From assembly GCF_945952435.1 (NCBI RefSeq), contig NZ_CAMFHZ010000014.1:1-64000 (forward strand): a stretch of DNA of 64,000 nt. Reading direction: 5' to 3'. Source of the DNA: an uncultured Microbacterium sp. (GTDB lineage Bacteria; Actinomycetota; Actinomycetes; Actinomycetales; Microbacteriaceae). The position numbers and the translations under genes were made by a program. Shown one piece after another: positions 51,032 through 59,968 of this stretch. The notes under the pieces were generated by a model. That model ran no database searches, had not been told where the DNA came from, and was given only the letters and a program-made list of their open reading frames with translations. Within the stretch, counting starts at the first letter, position 1, and each line of letters opens with the position of its first letter.

Positions 51032-52444
51032 GTGCCTGGGGAAGAGTCGCATCCGTCCCGCCGTCGCTGGGCCCTTCAGATGCAGCAGCCGCTGCCCGCC
51101 GCGACGGTCGTCGACCGGATCGCGTTCCTGCTCGCCACGGCCTCCGCCGTCTGGCTCGCCGTCATCATCGCGATCCAGGGATTCCGGTACCCCTGGTCGG
51201 TGCTGCTGTTCATCCCCGTGTGGGCGATCATGGCGTATCTCGTCCTGCCGCGCCTGCACCGGATGCTCAGCGACCTGTACGTTCCGGACTACTTCTTCGG
51301 ACGCACGCGCACGGCCGACGGGCTGCTCGGCGATCCCGTGAATCTGGGGGTCGACGGTTCCGCCGCGCAGCTCGACGCGGTGATGACCGGTGCGGGCTGG
51401 CATCGCGCCGACGAGATCACGGCCGCATCGACCTGGGGCATCATCGTCTCGACCCTCACGCGGCGCAGTTATCCGACCGCTCCCGTCTCGCCGCTCATGC
51501 TGTTCGGGCGACGCCACGACGTGGCCTACCAGCAGGAGGTCGCGGGCAATCCGAAGCAGCGTCATCACGTGCGCTTCTGGCACTGTCCGCCCGGATGGCT
51601 GCTGCCCGGAGGCGCGAAGACCGACTGGCTCGGTGCCGCGACCTACGACACCGACGTGGGGCTGAGCCTGTTCACCCTGCAGGTGACCCACCGCATCGAC
51701 GAGAACACCGACGTTGAGCGGGACTTCGTCGTGCGCAGCGCGCGCGACGCCGATCCGGCGGTGCGGGTACGCGAGCTGCACGATTTCACCACCGGCTATC
51801 ACTCGCGCAACGGCGGGGGCGATCGCTTCATCACCGACGGAGATCTGCCGATCATCGACGTCTCGGACGTCCCGGTCGAGCAGGAGGCGGAGCCGACCGC
51901 CCCGGCCGACGTCGAGGGTCACGGGGAGTCGCTGCGCACGACAGCGGATCGCTCGCTGCATCGCGCACCCCTCGCCACGGTCTTCGGTGTCGCCGTCGTG
52001 GTGCTCGGAGGACTCCTCGACCTCGCCGCCCTGTTCTTCGGTGCCGCGACCGATCCGGAGATCCGGAGGATCGTCGCGGACGGGGCGGCGGAGGTGCGGA
52101 TCTCGCTGTTCCTGCTGCTCGCGTTCGCGACCGCGGTCTCCGCGGCGCAGCTCGTGATGGCCTGGTTCGTCCTGCGTCGCGGACGGCGATCACGGGCCCT
52201 CCTCATGGTGCTGCTCGCGATCGGGATCGTCTCCACCGCGATCGACTATCTCGACGGGCAAGCCGTGCTCGGGTTCAACGGCACGCTCCTCTCGGCGTCC
52301 CTGCAGTGCCTTGCTCTGTTGGCACTGTCGAGCGACGCGGCGGGGGCGTGGGCGCGGCGCAGGTCGCGGCCGGAGAAGGATGCCGCTCGCGCGGCGGGCT
52401 CCGCCACGGGGACGGCACGCTCCGAGGACGGGACGGACGGTTAG
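51032..52444 (+). CDS. membrane protein with LssY-like C-terminal domain
   Basis: 470 residues. Two membrane helices near the N terminus (about 28-72) are followed by a soluble domain (about 80-290) with the LssY_C pattern: MTGAGWHRADEITAASTWGI, FGRRHDVAYQQE, HHVRFWHCP and the WLGAATYDTDVG segment. About four further helices lie between 310 and 445. Function unknown; LssY domains occur with PAP2 phosphatases, and a PAP2 gene is nearby. The GTG at 51032 is preferred over 51026 because AGGAGG at 51021-51026 would overlap the latter. Confidence 0.78.
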   Translation: MPGEESHPSRRRWALQMQQPLPAATVVDRIAFLLATASAVWLAVIIAIQGFRYPWSVLLFIPVWAIMAYLVLPRLHRMLSDLYVPDYFFGRTRTADGLLGDPVNLGVDGSAAQLDAVMTGAGWHRADEITAASTWGIIVSTLTRRSYPTAPVSPLMLFGRRHDVAYQQEVAGNPKQRHHVRFWHCPPGWLLPGGAKTDWLGAATYDTDVGLSLFTLQVTHRIDENTDVERDFVVRSARDADPAVRVRELHDFTTGYHSRNGGGDRFITDGDLPIIDVSDVPVEQEAEPTAPADVEGHGESLRTTADRSLHRAPLATVFGVAVVVLGGLLDLAALFFGAATDPEIRRIVADGAAEVRISLFLLLAFATAVSAAQLVMAWFVLRRGRRSRALLMVLLAIGIVSTAIDYLDGQAVLGFNGTLLSASLQCLALLALSSDAAGAWARRRSRPEKDAARAAGSATGTARSEDGTDG

Positions 52445-52447
52445 GAT
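52442..52447 (+). promoter_or_regulatory. -10 hexamer of trhO, leaderless arrangement
   Basis: TAGGAT lies six bases before the ATG at 52454. Confidence 0.5.
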
Positions 52448-52453
52448 CTTCGG

Positions 52454-53350
52454 ATGCCCACCCCGAAGATCGTGCTGTTCTACGCCTTCGCGCCGCTCCC
52501 CGATCCGGAGGCGATCCGCCTCTGGCAGCGCGACCTGTGCGCGTCCTTGAACCTGCGCGGCCGGATCCTGATCTCCGCGGACGGGATCAACGGGACCCTC
52601 GGCGGCGATCTCCCCGCGCTCAAGACGTGGCTGCGCTCCTTCCGCTCCTACGCGCCGTTCGCGGACGCCGACGTGAAATGGAGCGAGGGGACGGCCGTGG
52701 ACGCGGAGGGCTTCAGCGCCGACTTCCCGAAGCTCAGCGTGAAGGTGCGCGCGGAGATCGTGTCCTTCGGCGCCCCGGACGAACTGCGCGTCGACGAGCA
52801 CGGCGTGATCGGCGGCGGCACCCGCCTGTCCCCGGATGCGCTGCACGCCCTCGTCGCGGAGAAGGGCGAGGACGTCGTCTTCTTCGACGGTCGCAACGCC
52901 CTCGAGGCGGCGATCGGACGCTTCGCCGGAGCCGTGGTCCCGCCGGTGGAGACCACCCGTGAGTTCGTGGGCCTGCTCGACTCGGGGGCGTACGACGACC
53001 TCAAGGGGCGGCCCGTCGTCACCTACTGCACCGGCGGGATCCGGTGCGAGGTGCTGTCGAGCCTGATGCGTGCGCGCGGCTTCGGCGAGGTGTACCAGCT
53101 CGACGGCGGCATCGTCCGGTACGGGCAGCAGTTCGGCGACGACGGTCTCTGGGAGGGCTCGCTCTACGTGTTCGACGGTCGCGGTTCCGTGGACTTCTCG
53201 GATCACGCCGCCGTCGTCGGCGTGTGCGCGGGGTGCGGCACGCCCACCCGCCGCACCGCGAACTGCCCCGATCCGTCGTGCCGTCACCAGGACGTCGTCT
53301 GCGCGGCGTGCGTCGCGGTGCGCTGCGTGGAGCACGCCGTCCCCGCCTGA
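52454..53350 (+). CDS. trhO: tRNA uridine 5-hydroxylase TrhO (rhodanese family)
   Basis: Oxygen-dependent hydroxylation of U34 in tRNA, the first step to 5-alkoxyuridine. The 298-residue protein has an N-terminal acylphosphatase-like domain ([20 protein letters not shown]) and a rhodanese domain with the active-site Cys in [10 protein letters not shown]. The C-terminal cysteine cluster ([22 protein letters not shown]) probably binds zinc. Usual length for the family. Confidence 0.92.
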   Translation: MPTPKIVLFYAFAPLPDPEAIRLWQRDLCASLNLRGRILISADGINGTLGGDLPALKTWLRSFRSYAPFADADVKWSEGTAVDAEGFSADFPKLSVKVRAEIVSFGAPDELRVDEHGVIGGGTRLSPDALHALVAEKGEDVVFFDGRNALEAAIGRFAGAVVPPVETTREFVGLLDSGAYDDLKGRPVVTYCTGGIRCEVLSSLMRARGFGEVYQLDGGIVRYGQQFGDDGLWEGSLYVFDGRGSVDFSDHAAVVGVCAGCGTPTRRTANCPDPSCRHQDVVCAACVAVRCVEHAVPA

Positions 53351-53487
53351 CGCCCGAGAGCCCGGAGCCGAGGGGCACGACAGGGCGAACCGCGCAGGTG
53401 AACAGTGCGGAACATCCCTCTCCGGGATGACGCGCCGCGGCTCCTCGCGCCGTAGCGTGAGAGCGATCCGCACACCCGGGAGCGCCG

Positions 53488-54198
53488 ATGGACCTGTTGA
53501 ACGCCTGGCTGCTGCATGCCGCCGGGCAGCTCTGGCTCTTCCCCGTGCTGCTCGTCTTCTTCTTCGTCGACGGATTCGCGACGATCCTGCCGAGCGAGAC
53601 GGCGCTCGTCGCGCTCGCGGCGCTCTCGCTGCACGGCGGGCAGCCGAACCTCGTCGCGCTCGGTCTCACGGCGCTCGTCGGCGCGATCGCCGGGGACAAC
53701 ATGGCCTACCTGCTGGGGCGCACGATCGGGACCGAGCGCTGGGCGTGGATGCGGCGGCCGCGCGTGCAGCGCTCGTTCGCGTGGGCGCGGTATGAGCTGG
53801 ACCGACGCGGGGCCACGCTCATCTTCACGGCCCGGTACATCCCGTGGGGCAGGGTGGCCGTCAACTACATGGCAGGGCAGACGGGCTACCCGCACCGGCG
53901 GTTCCTCCTCTACGACGCGCTGGCCTGCCTCACCTGGGTCGGCTACGCGATCGCGATCGGCGTGCTTGCGGGGCAGTGGGTGCACGACAATCCGCTGCTC
54001 GGCGTCGGCATCGCCGTCGTCTTCGCCGTGCTCCTCGGGTTCGGGATTGATCACGTGCTGCGCTGGTGGCACCGTCGGCGGGGCGACGAGGAGCCCGCAC
54101 GTCCGGGGTCGGATCCGGATACGGCGCCAGGCGGTCCGACGCGCGTCACGCGGTCGACGCGGGAGCGAGCCGCGCCCCCGCCAGGGACCGCGGCATGA
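53488..54198 (+). CDS. DedA family membrane protein
   Basis: The 236-residue protein is a putative lipid flippase or proton-dependent transporter of the DedA/VTT family. It has FFFVDGFATILPSETALVALAAL, GAIAGDNMAYLLGRTIGTERW and the essential Arg motif FTARYIPWGRVAVNYMAG. The tail (about 195-236) is hydrophilic. Its last 53 bases overlap the opposite transglutaminase gene. Confidence 0.9.
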   Translation: MDLLNAWLLHAAGQLWLFPVLLVFFFVDGFATILPSETALVALAALSLHGGQPNLVALGLTALVGAIAGDNMAYLLGRTIGTERWAWMRRPRVQRSFAWARYELDRRGATLIFTARYIPWGRVAVNYMAGQTGYPHRRFLLYDALACLTWVGYAIAIGVLAGQWVHDNPLLGVGIAVVFAVLLGFGIDHVLRWWHRRRGDEEPARPGSDPDTAPGGPTRVTRSTRERAAPPPGTAA

Positions 54199-56497
54199 GG
54201 ATCGCGGCGATCCGATCGCGGCGGGCGGATCCGCGGCGCAGCTCCCTGTCGACGGTGTCCAGCGCGCGGCGCAGATCCTCGGTGCGCGTGCCCGCCGTGC
54301 GCGGGTCCGGCGTGCGCGGATCCGGCGTGGGGACGCCCGTGCGCGACGGATCCGGGCTCCCGACACCCGGACGGGCGTAGCTCGCACGCTCGACGGCGTG
54401 CACGAGCGCCGCGACGGCCTCGCGGTCGACGCCCCGGTCGCGGACCAGGCGCTCGCCGCGCGCCCGCGGGGACTCCGCCGCGGAGGCCGGCAGGCCCAGA
54501 TCCTGCAGCGTCGCGCGCAGCTCGTCCCAGGCGGCCAGAGCGTCGCCACGCGCCGCCCTGCGCCGCCGTCGCGCGGAGAGGAGGCGTCGGAGCGCCGCCG
54601 GAACGAGCAGCAGCGCGACGACGCCCAGCGCCACCCCGGCCACCGGTGCGGCGTTCCACGGCCGGGTCGACGGCCCCTGAGCGGCACCGGCGTCCGGGAC
54701 GTCCGGGCGGTTGGGGTCCCGCGCGGCCTGGCTCGTCGTGGGCTGCGGAGTCACGCCCGCCGTCGGGGTCGTGTCTCCGGATCCGCCGGCCGCCACGTCG
54801 GCGAACGCGGTGGGCGTGCCGCGCGTCGCCGTGGGCTCGAACGGCACCCAGCCGATCCCGGAGAAGTAGACCTCGGGCCACGAGTGCAGTTCGTCGGTGC
54901 CGACCTCGAAGACGACCCTGCCATCCGTGGACCGCCGATCCGTCGCCGTGCCGGGCAGGTAGCCGACGACGATGCGCGTCGGCATGCCGAGCGAGCGCGC
55001 CATGAGGGCGAAGGCACCGGCGAAGTGCACGCAGTAGCCCTCCCGCACGCTGAGGAACCGGGCCACGGCCTGCACGTTCGTCCCGTCGAAGCCGTCCTCG
55101 ACGGGCGTCAAGAGCGAGTAGCGGAACCCGGCGCGGAACCACGTCTGCAGCGCGATCAGCTTGTCGTAGTCGGTGTCGGCGCCGCCCGCGACCGTGGCCG
55201 CATCCTGCGCGACGACCGCGGGCAGGTCCTTCGGGAGCGCGCGCAGGGCGGCGGGGGCGTCCGAGCCGCTCGCGGTCGAGGAGCGGATCTGCGCCAGGGT
55301 CGGGGCGAGCGCGGTGCTGTCGACGGTGTAGTTCTGCTCGGCGGCGTCGCCGTTCGCGGCGACGACCGTGCGGTTGTCGGCCGCGGCGTCCCAGGTCCCG
55401 TCGACGCCCCGCACCGACGTCGCCTGATAGGGCACGGGGAGCCACGGCCCGGACACGGCGGCGGAGCGGATCGTCGTACGGGTGCTGCGGGTGGCGACGC
55501 CGTCCGGCGGGCGGACAGGGCCGAGGCCCTGGCCGAGGGGCAGCGCGGGCGGTTTGTCGGGCTGCCAGGTGCTCCCGTCGAAGCTCGACAGGGTCGCGAT
55601 GCGCAGATACGGCGCCACGCCGTCCTCGGAGATGAGCGTGAGCGCCGTGACGGGGGAGGGGCGGCGCAGATCGCGACCGAGGTCGAGCGTCGCGCTCAGG
55701 CGGGTGGATCCTCCGCCTGCCGAGATGCCGGAGGCGGACAGCGGCAGCAGCGGCGAGATCACGAGGGCCGCGACCACCGCGACCGCACCCACGACGAGCG
55801 TCGTGACGGGGCGGCTGCGCGGCACCGTGCGCTCGTCGACGCGATGCGCTTCGCCTCCGCCGGGGCGAGCGAAGCGGACGTGCAGGAAGAGCAGGATGAC
55901 GACCGCCAATGCCACGAAGGCGACGGGGTTCGCTGCATCGTGCACGACGGCCGTCGGCACGGCGGACACGCCGGCGACGATCACGGCCGCGACGAGGGAG
56001 GCGCGCAGGGTCACGAGGACGAGGTCGAGCACGAGCGCGAGCAATCCGGTCGCGAGCGCGGCCGACACCGCGATCGCCGGGGTAGCGGCGAGCGGGGCGA
56101 CGCCGCCCCGGATCTCCGCGACCGCGGCCGAGAGCATCCCGTCGACGAGGGACAGCGCCTCCGGCCTCGGCAGCAGACCGCCTTCTCCGACCTGACGCTG
56201 GGCGAAGAGGACGAGCGCGACGGCGCCGACGACGAACTGCGCGATCGGAACGGCGGGAATCGCCAGCCAGCCCCCGCGGCCGCGCAGCATCGCCCGGACG
56301 ACGAGCCCGGCGAGGATCACCGCGCTCGCCGTGGTGAACGCGCCGGTACTCCACGAGCCGGGCTCGACCACGCTGCTCAGGGGCCAGACCGCGACGAGCA
56401 CGCCGAGTCCGCAGAGCAGCGCGGCCGCGACAGGTCCGGACGACGTGCGCCGCGCGCGCTCCGGCCCGGCGAAAGGGCTCTGCTCAGCGGTCGGCAT
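54146..56497 (-). CDS. membrane transglutaminase-like protein (TgpA type)
   Basis: 783 residues. About six or seven N-terminal helices (around 22-240) are followed by an extracytoplasmic transglutaminase-core domain (about 425-570) with Cys in REGYCVHFAGAFALMARSLGMP, His in DELHSWPEVYF and the following Asp/Glu region WVPFEPT. A membrane helix (about 640-660) and a cytoplasmic tail with DPRTPDPRT repeats complete it. The family is thought to act on surface proteins or peptidoglycan peptides. It is cotranscribed with and overlaps the DUF58 gene by 14 bases, in the standard moxR-DUF58-transglutaminase order. Confidence 0.92.
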   Translation of the reverse strand: MPTAEQSPFAGPERARRTSSGPVAAALLCGLGVLVAVWPLSSVVEPGSWSTGAFTTASAVILAGLVVRAMLRGRGGWLAIPAVPIAQFVVGAVALVLFAQRQVGEGGLLPRPEALSLVDGMLSAAVAEIRGGVAPLAATPAIAVSAALATGLLALVLDLVLVTLRASLVAAVIVAGVSAVPTAVVHDAANPVAFVALAVVILLFLHVRFARPGGGEAHRVDERTVPRSRPVTTLVVGAVAVVAALVISPLLPLSASGISAGGGSTRLSATLDLGRDLRRPSPVTALTLISEDGVAPYLRIATLSSFDGSTWQPDKPPALPLGQGLGPVRPPDGVATRSTRTTIRSAAVSGPWLPVPYQATSVRGVDGTWDAAADNRTVVAANGDAAEQNYTVDSTALAPTLAQIRSSTASGSDAPAALRALPKDLPAVVAQDAATVAGGADTDYDKLIALQTWFRAGFRYSLLTPVEDGFDGTNVQAVARFLSVREGYCVHFAGAFALMARSLGMPTRIVVGYLPGTATDRRSTDGRVVFEVGTDELHSWPEVYFSGIGWVPFEPTATRGTPTAFADVAAGGSGDTTPTAGVTPQPTTSQAARDPNRPDVPDAGAAQGPSTRPWNAAPVAGVALGVVALLLVPAALRRLLSARRRRRAARGDALAAWDELRATLQDLGLPASAAESPRARGERLVRDRGVDREAVAALVHAVERASYARPGVGSPDPSRTGVPTPDPRTPDPRTAGTRTEDLRRALDTVDRELRRGSARRDRIAAILMPRSLAGARLAPASTA

Positions 56498-57812
56498 ACC
56501 CGGCGCCCTCCGAACCGGCCGACGTCGCGGCGGATCCCGGTTCCTCGGGGGCGGCCGTCGCCCAGGACTCGGCGGGGTCGTCGCCGAGCGCGGCCGTGCG
56601 CCAGCCGCGCTCGGCCGCGGCCGCCAGCGATGCGGGGCTGGTCGCCGTGGCCAGCAGGATCGGCGTGCCCGCGCCGCCGTGCGGCAGTGCGGCGGCGTCC
56701 CCGGCGTCCAGCATCCCCGTGATCATGACGAGCGGCCCGACCGTGTGGCCCTCGCCCGCCGCGGGAAGCCCCGCGTCGCGCTCGCCGAGGCGCGGCGAGA
56801 TCCCGGCGAGCGTGACGAGCAGCCCCTCGCGCTCGTCCTCCGCGCCGCGCAGCCGGCCGAGGAGCACTCCGGTCGCATCGACGACGTCGACGGCGAAGCC
56901 CTGGTCCACCAGGTGCAGTGCCACGGAGGCGCACGCGGTGACGGCGCGGTCGAAGCCGCCGTCCTCGTCCGGGGCCGCCGGGGATCCGCCGTCCCGCGCG
57001 GATCCGGACGCTCCCGAGGATGCGGCGCGGCTCGGCCAGCGGGTGCCCGCGCGATCGAGGACGACGAGCGCGTCGGGGCTGGACTCCTGCTCCTCCTGCC
57101 GCACCATGAGGTCGCCGCGATGCGCGGTCGCGCGCCAGTGGATCCGTCGCATCGAGTCGCCGGGCACGTAGCGCCGCGGCGCGAGGTTATCCGCGCCCTG
57201 TCCGAGGCGGTGCGAGGAGGTCTGCGCGGTGCCCCCGGCCCTCCCCGTCCGATCCGCGAGCCGGGGAAGGGGCAGCACGGGGGGAACGATCGTGATCGGG
57301 GTCGGATCCCCGAGCTCGTCGATGCGCCGGTACAGGCCGAAGGGGTCGGAGGTGACCAGCCGGAGCGGTCCGAGCGCCGCGAGACCGCGGCGGGCCCCCT
57401 CGATCGGGTACGTCATGCTCATCGCGACCCCGCCCGGAACGGATTCGACGGTGTCCGGAGGGAAACGACCCGCGGGATCCCCGTGCACCGCGCGCGGGAG
57501 CACGTCGTGCCAGCGTCCGACCGGGGCGCCGAGGTTCGTGCGCAGCTCCAGCCGCACGCGGACCGTGGTGTCCTCGCCGACGGTGAGGAGGTCGGCGGCC
57601 ACCGAGCGGCCGACCGTCGCCGACCGGGTGGCGGCGAAGACCACGATCGCTGATCCCACCAGCATCGCGAACAGCAGCACCGCCGCGAACAGCAGCACGG
57701 GCACGGCGAACACGTTGGCGGCGATCGCGAGCAGGATCCCCGTGACCAGCGTCGCGGCGCCGCGGGCGGTCATCCGCCGTCCCGGCGCCCCGACGTCGTC
57801 CGCGCGGCTCAT
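56484..57812 (-). CDS. DUF58 domain-containing membrane protein
   Basis: 442 residues. Two membrane helices (about 17-60), then a beta-rich segment and the DUF58 core with PRRYVPGDSMRRIHWRATAHRGDLMVRQEE, the signature of the family (VWA-like fold). Partner of MoxR AAA+ ATPases in assembly or activation of other proteins. An insert of low-complexity Ala/Ser/Gly (about 255-285) interrupts the VWA-like part. Starts seven bases after moxR. Confidence 0.92.
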   Translation of the reverse strand: MSRADDVGAPGRRMTARGAATLVTGILLAIAANVFAVPVLLFAAVLLFAMLVGSAIVVFAATRSATVGRSVAADLLTVGEDTTVRVRLELRTNLGAPVGRWHDVLPRAVHGDPAGRFPPDTVESVPGGVAMSMTYPIEGARRGLAALGPLRLVTSDPFGLYRRIDELGDPTPITIVPPVLPLPRLADRTGRAGGTAQTSSHRLGQGADNLAPRRYVPGDSMRRIHWRATAHRGDLMVRQEEQESSPDALVVLDRAGTRWPSRAASSGASGSARDGGSPAAPDEDGGFDRAVTACASVALHLVDQGFAVDVVDATGVLLGRLRGAEDEREGLLVTLAGISPRLGERDAGLPAAGEGHTVGPLVMITGMLDAGDAAALPHGGAGTPILLATATSPASLAAAAERGWRTAALGDDPAESWATAAPEEPGSAATSAGSEGAGYADR

Positions 57813-57819
57813 CTCACAC

Positions 57820-58815
57820 TCACCGCGCGGAGCCGACCGGAACCGGCGTCCGCCGCACGATCCCCTCCAGAGCCGCCTCGATCGGGCGGGCGCCGGTGCG
57901 ATGCAGCCCGCGCGCGGGGATCAGGCGGTGCGCGAACACGGCAGGCAGCAGCGAGGTGAGGTCGTCGGGGACGACGTAGTCGCGTCCGTCGAGGGCCGCC
58001 TGCACCTTGGCGGCGCGCACGAGCTGCAGCGTCGCCCGCGGGCTCGCGCCGAGGTGCAGGTTCGGATCGGTCCTGGTCGCCTGCGCGAGCGCCACGGCGT
58101 ACTCCTCCAGCACCGGCGCGACGTGCACGGACCGCGCCCAGGAGATGAGGCCGCGCACGTCCGCGGCATCGAGCACGGGACGGATCGCGTCGAGCGGGTT
58201 CGCCACGTCGCGCTGGCGGAGCATGAGGGTCTCTGCCGCGGCGTCCGGGTAGCCCATCGAGATCCGCATCATGAAGCGATCTCGCTGGGCCTCGGGCAGC
58301 GCGTACGTACCCTCCATCTCGAGCGGGTTCTGCGTCGCGACGACGAGGAACGGGTCCGGCAGCGCGCGGGAGTTCCCGTCGACCGTCACCTGCCCCTCCT
58401 CCATCGCCTCCAGGAGCGCCGACTGGGTCTTGGGGGAGGAGCGGTTGATCTCGTCCGCGATCACGATGTGCGCGAAGACCGCGCCCGGCTTGAACTCGAA
58501 CTCCTGCGCGACCGGGTTGTAGACGCTCACGCCCGTCACGTCGCCGGGCAGGAGGTCGGGCGTGAACTGGATCCTCCGCACGGTCGCGTCGATGCTCGCG
58601 GCGAGGGCGCGCGCCAGCATGGTCTTGCCGACGCCGGGGACGTCCTCGACGAGCAGATGGCCCTGGGCGAGCAGGCAGACGAGCGCCGAGCGGATCGCGG
58701 CGTCCTTGCCGTCGATGACCTCGGTGATGGAGGCGAGGATCGCACCGGTGCGACGCGTGAACTCGGCGGCGCCGATCGTCTCGCCGGCGGTCTGTGCGGT
58801 GTCGGTGGCGTGCAT
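57820..58815 (-). CDS. MoxR family AAA+ ATPase
   Basis: 331 residues. Walker A is DVPGVGKTMLARAL, Walker B FAHIVIADEINRSSPKTQSALLEAMEE is split by the usual MoxR spacing, sensor 1 is ATQNPLEMEGTYALPEAQRDRF, and an AAA lid-2 domain follows. Chaperone-like ATPase acting with the downstream DUF58 and transglutaminase proteins. The ATG at 58815 is chosen because GGAGAGGGA lies just upstream; the frame is open further but without family similarity. Confidence 0.95.
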   Translation of the reverse strand: MHATDTAQTAGETIGAAEFTRRTGAILASITEVIDGKDAAIRSALVCLLAQGHLLVEDVPGVGKTMLARALAASIDATVRRIQFTPDLLPGDVTGVSVYNPVAQEFEFKPGAVFAHIVIADEINRSSPKTQSALLEAMEEGQVTVDGNSRALPDPFLVVATQNPLEMEGTYALPEAQRDRFMMRISMGYPDAAAETLMLRQRDVANPLDAIRPVLDAADVRGLISWARSVHVAPVLEEYAVALAQATRTDPNLHLGASPRATLQLVRAAKVQAALDGRDYVVPDDLTSLLPAVFAHRLIPARGLHRTGARPIEAALEGIVRRTPVPVGSAR

Positions 58816-58932
58816 GCGTCCCTCTCCCCGGGCGCGGCATCGCGCCTTGCGTCTCGATCGTAACGCGAAGGCGGGATCGGAGGGCCGGCCCTCTCGTGAC
58901 CCCCCGTCCGCCGCGGAGGTGTGCGGGGCGGC

Positions 58933-58962
58933 GTTCGGTCGGGTCGCCGCGACCGGGTAGAC
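58933..58962 (+). promoter_or_regulatory. promoter of the SRP RNA gene
   Basis: -10 TAGACT (58957-58962), identical to that of groES, with a weak -35 TTCGGT 18 bp upstream. Start predicted near 58969. Confidence 0.55.
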
Positions 58963-58968
58963 TGATCC

Positions 58969-59063
58969 TCGGCTCTCCGCGTGACGGCATCCAGGCCAAC
59001 TCCCCCAGGGCGGAAACGCAGCAAGGGTAACCAGGCTCTGTCGGGTGCGCGGAGGGTCTTTTC
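58969..59063 (+). ncRNA. ffs: signal recognition particle RNA (4.5S type)
   Basis: RNA part of the signal recognition particle. The conserved domain IV is clear: CAGGCCAACTCCCCCAGG, the GGAA tetraloop in GGCGGAAACGC, and AGCAAGGGTAACCAGG. The ends GGCTCTCCGCG and CGCGGAGGGTC pair to close the hairpin. A T-rich stretch (TCTTTTCTCTTCTC) follows as terminator. Ends are accurate to a few bases. It stands between the divergent moxR gene and the beta-PGM gene; dnaX is 3.5 kb downstream. Confidence 0.93.
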
Positions 59064-59203
59064 TCTTCTCCGACCGCGGCACGGACCTGCGTCACACTTC
59101 ACGGAGACGCCTGTCGGCGCGGAGGGATCCGCATTACGCTGATGCACGCGGCACGCAGAGGTGCCGAGCTACCCGATCACCCTCAGCCACCGGAGGATGC
59201 ACC

Positions 59204-59941
59204 GTGCCCGACACCCCTGCCGCCCTGCCCGACCTGCGTCGCGCCGCGGCCGTGCTGTTCGATCTCGACGGCGTGCTCACTCCCACCGCCGAGGTGCACA
59301 TGCGTGCGTGGAAGAGCGTGTTCGACGACCTCTTCACGCTGTGGGACATCACCCCCGCGTACACCGACGAGGACTACTTCGCCTACGTCGACGGGAAGAA
59401 GCGCTACGACGGGGTCGCGAGCCTGCTGCGCAGCCGCAACGTCGAGATCCCCTGGGGCAGCGTCGCCGACGACCCGGAGTCGGACACCATCTGCGGCATC
59501 GGGAACCGCAAGAACGTCGCGTTCAGCGAGGCGCTGCGCCGGGACGGCATCGCGCCGTATCCGGGATCCCTCGCGCTGCTCGAGGAGCTGCGGGAGGCGG
59601 ACGTGCCGATGGCCGTCGTCTCCAGTTCGAAGAACGCCGAGGAGGTGCTCACCTCTGCCGGGATCCGCGACTTCTTCCCCGTCGTCGTCGACGGCGTGGT
59701 GGCCGAGCGCGAGCACCTCGCCTCCAAGCCGGCGCCGGACGTCTTCCGGGTCGGTGCCGAGCGGATCGGCGTCGACCCCGCCGACGCCGTCGCCGTCGAG
59801 GATGCGACGAGCGGCGTCGCCTCCGCGGCGGCCGCCGGCTACGGCACCGTCGTCGGCGTCGACCGCGGAGCCGGATCCGAGGCTTTGCGCGCGCACGGTG
59901 CGACGGTCGTCGTCGACGATCTCGCCCGCTTCCTGTCCTGA
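59204..59941 (+). CDS. pgmB: HAD-family beta-phosphoglucomutase
   Basis: Converts beta-glucose-1-phosphate to glucose-6-phosphate. The 245-residue protein has HAD motif I FDLDGVLTPTAEVH (second Asp as acid/base), a helical cap with GKKRYDGVASLLRSR, motif II VVSSSKNA, motif III Lys in ASKPAPDVF and motif IV AVEDATSGV. GTG at 59204 is chosen for GGAGGA seven bases upstream. It is 27 bases before the GH65 gene, whose product it would consume. Confidence 0.92.
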   Translation: MPDTPAALPDLRRAAAVLFDLDGVLTPTAEVHMRAWKSVFDDLFTLWDITPAYTDEDYFAYVDGKKRYDGVASLLRSRNVEIPWGSVADDPESDTICGIGNRKNVAFSEALRRDGIAPYPGSLALLEELREADVPMAVVSSSKNAEEVLTSAGIRDFFPVVVDGVVAEREHLASKPAPDVFRVGAERIGVDPADAVAVEDATSGVASAAAAGYGTVVGVDRGAGSEALRAHGATVVVDDLARFLS

Positions 59942-59968
59942 CCCCATTCCTGCAACGGAGAGCACTGC

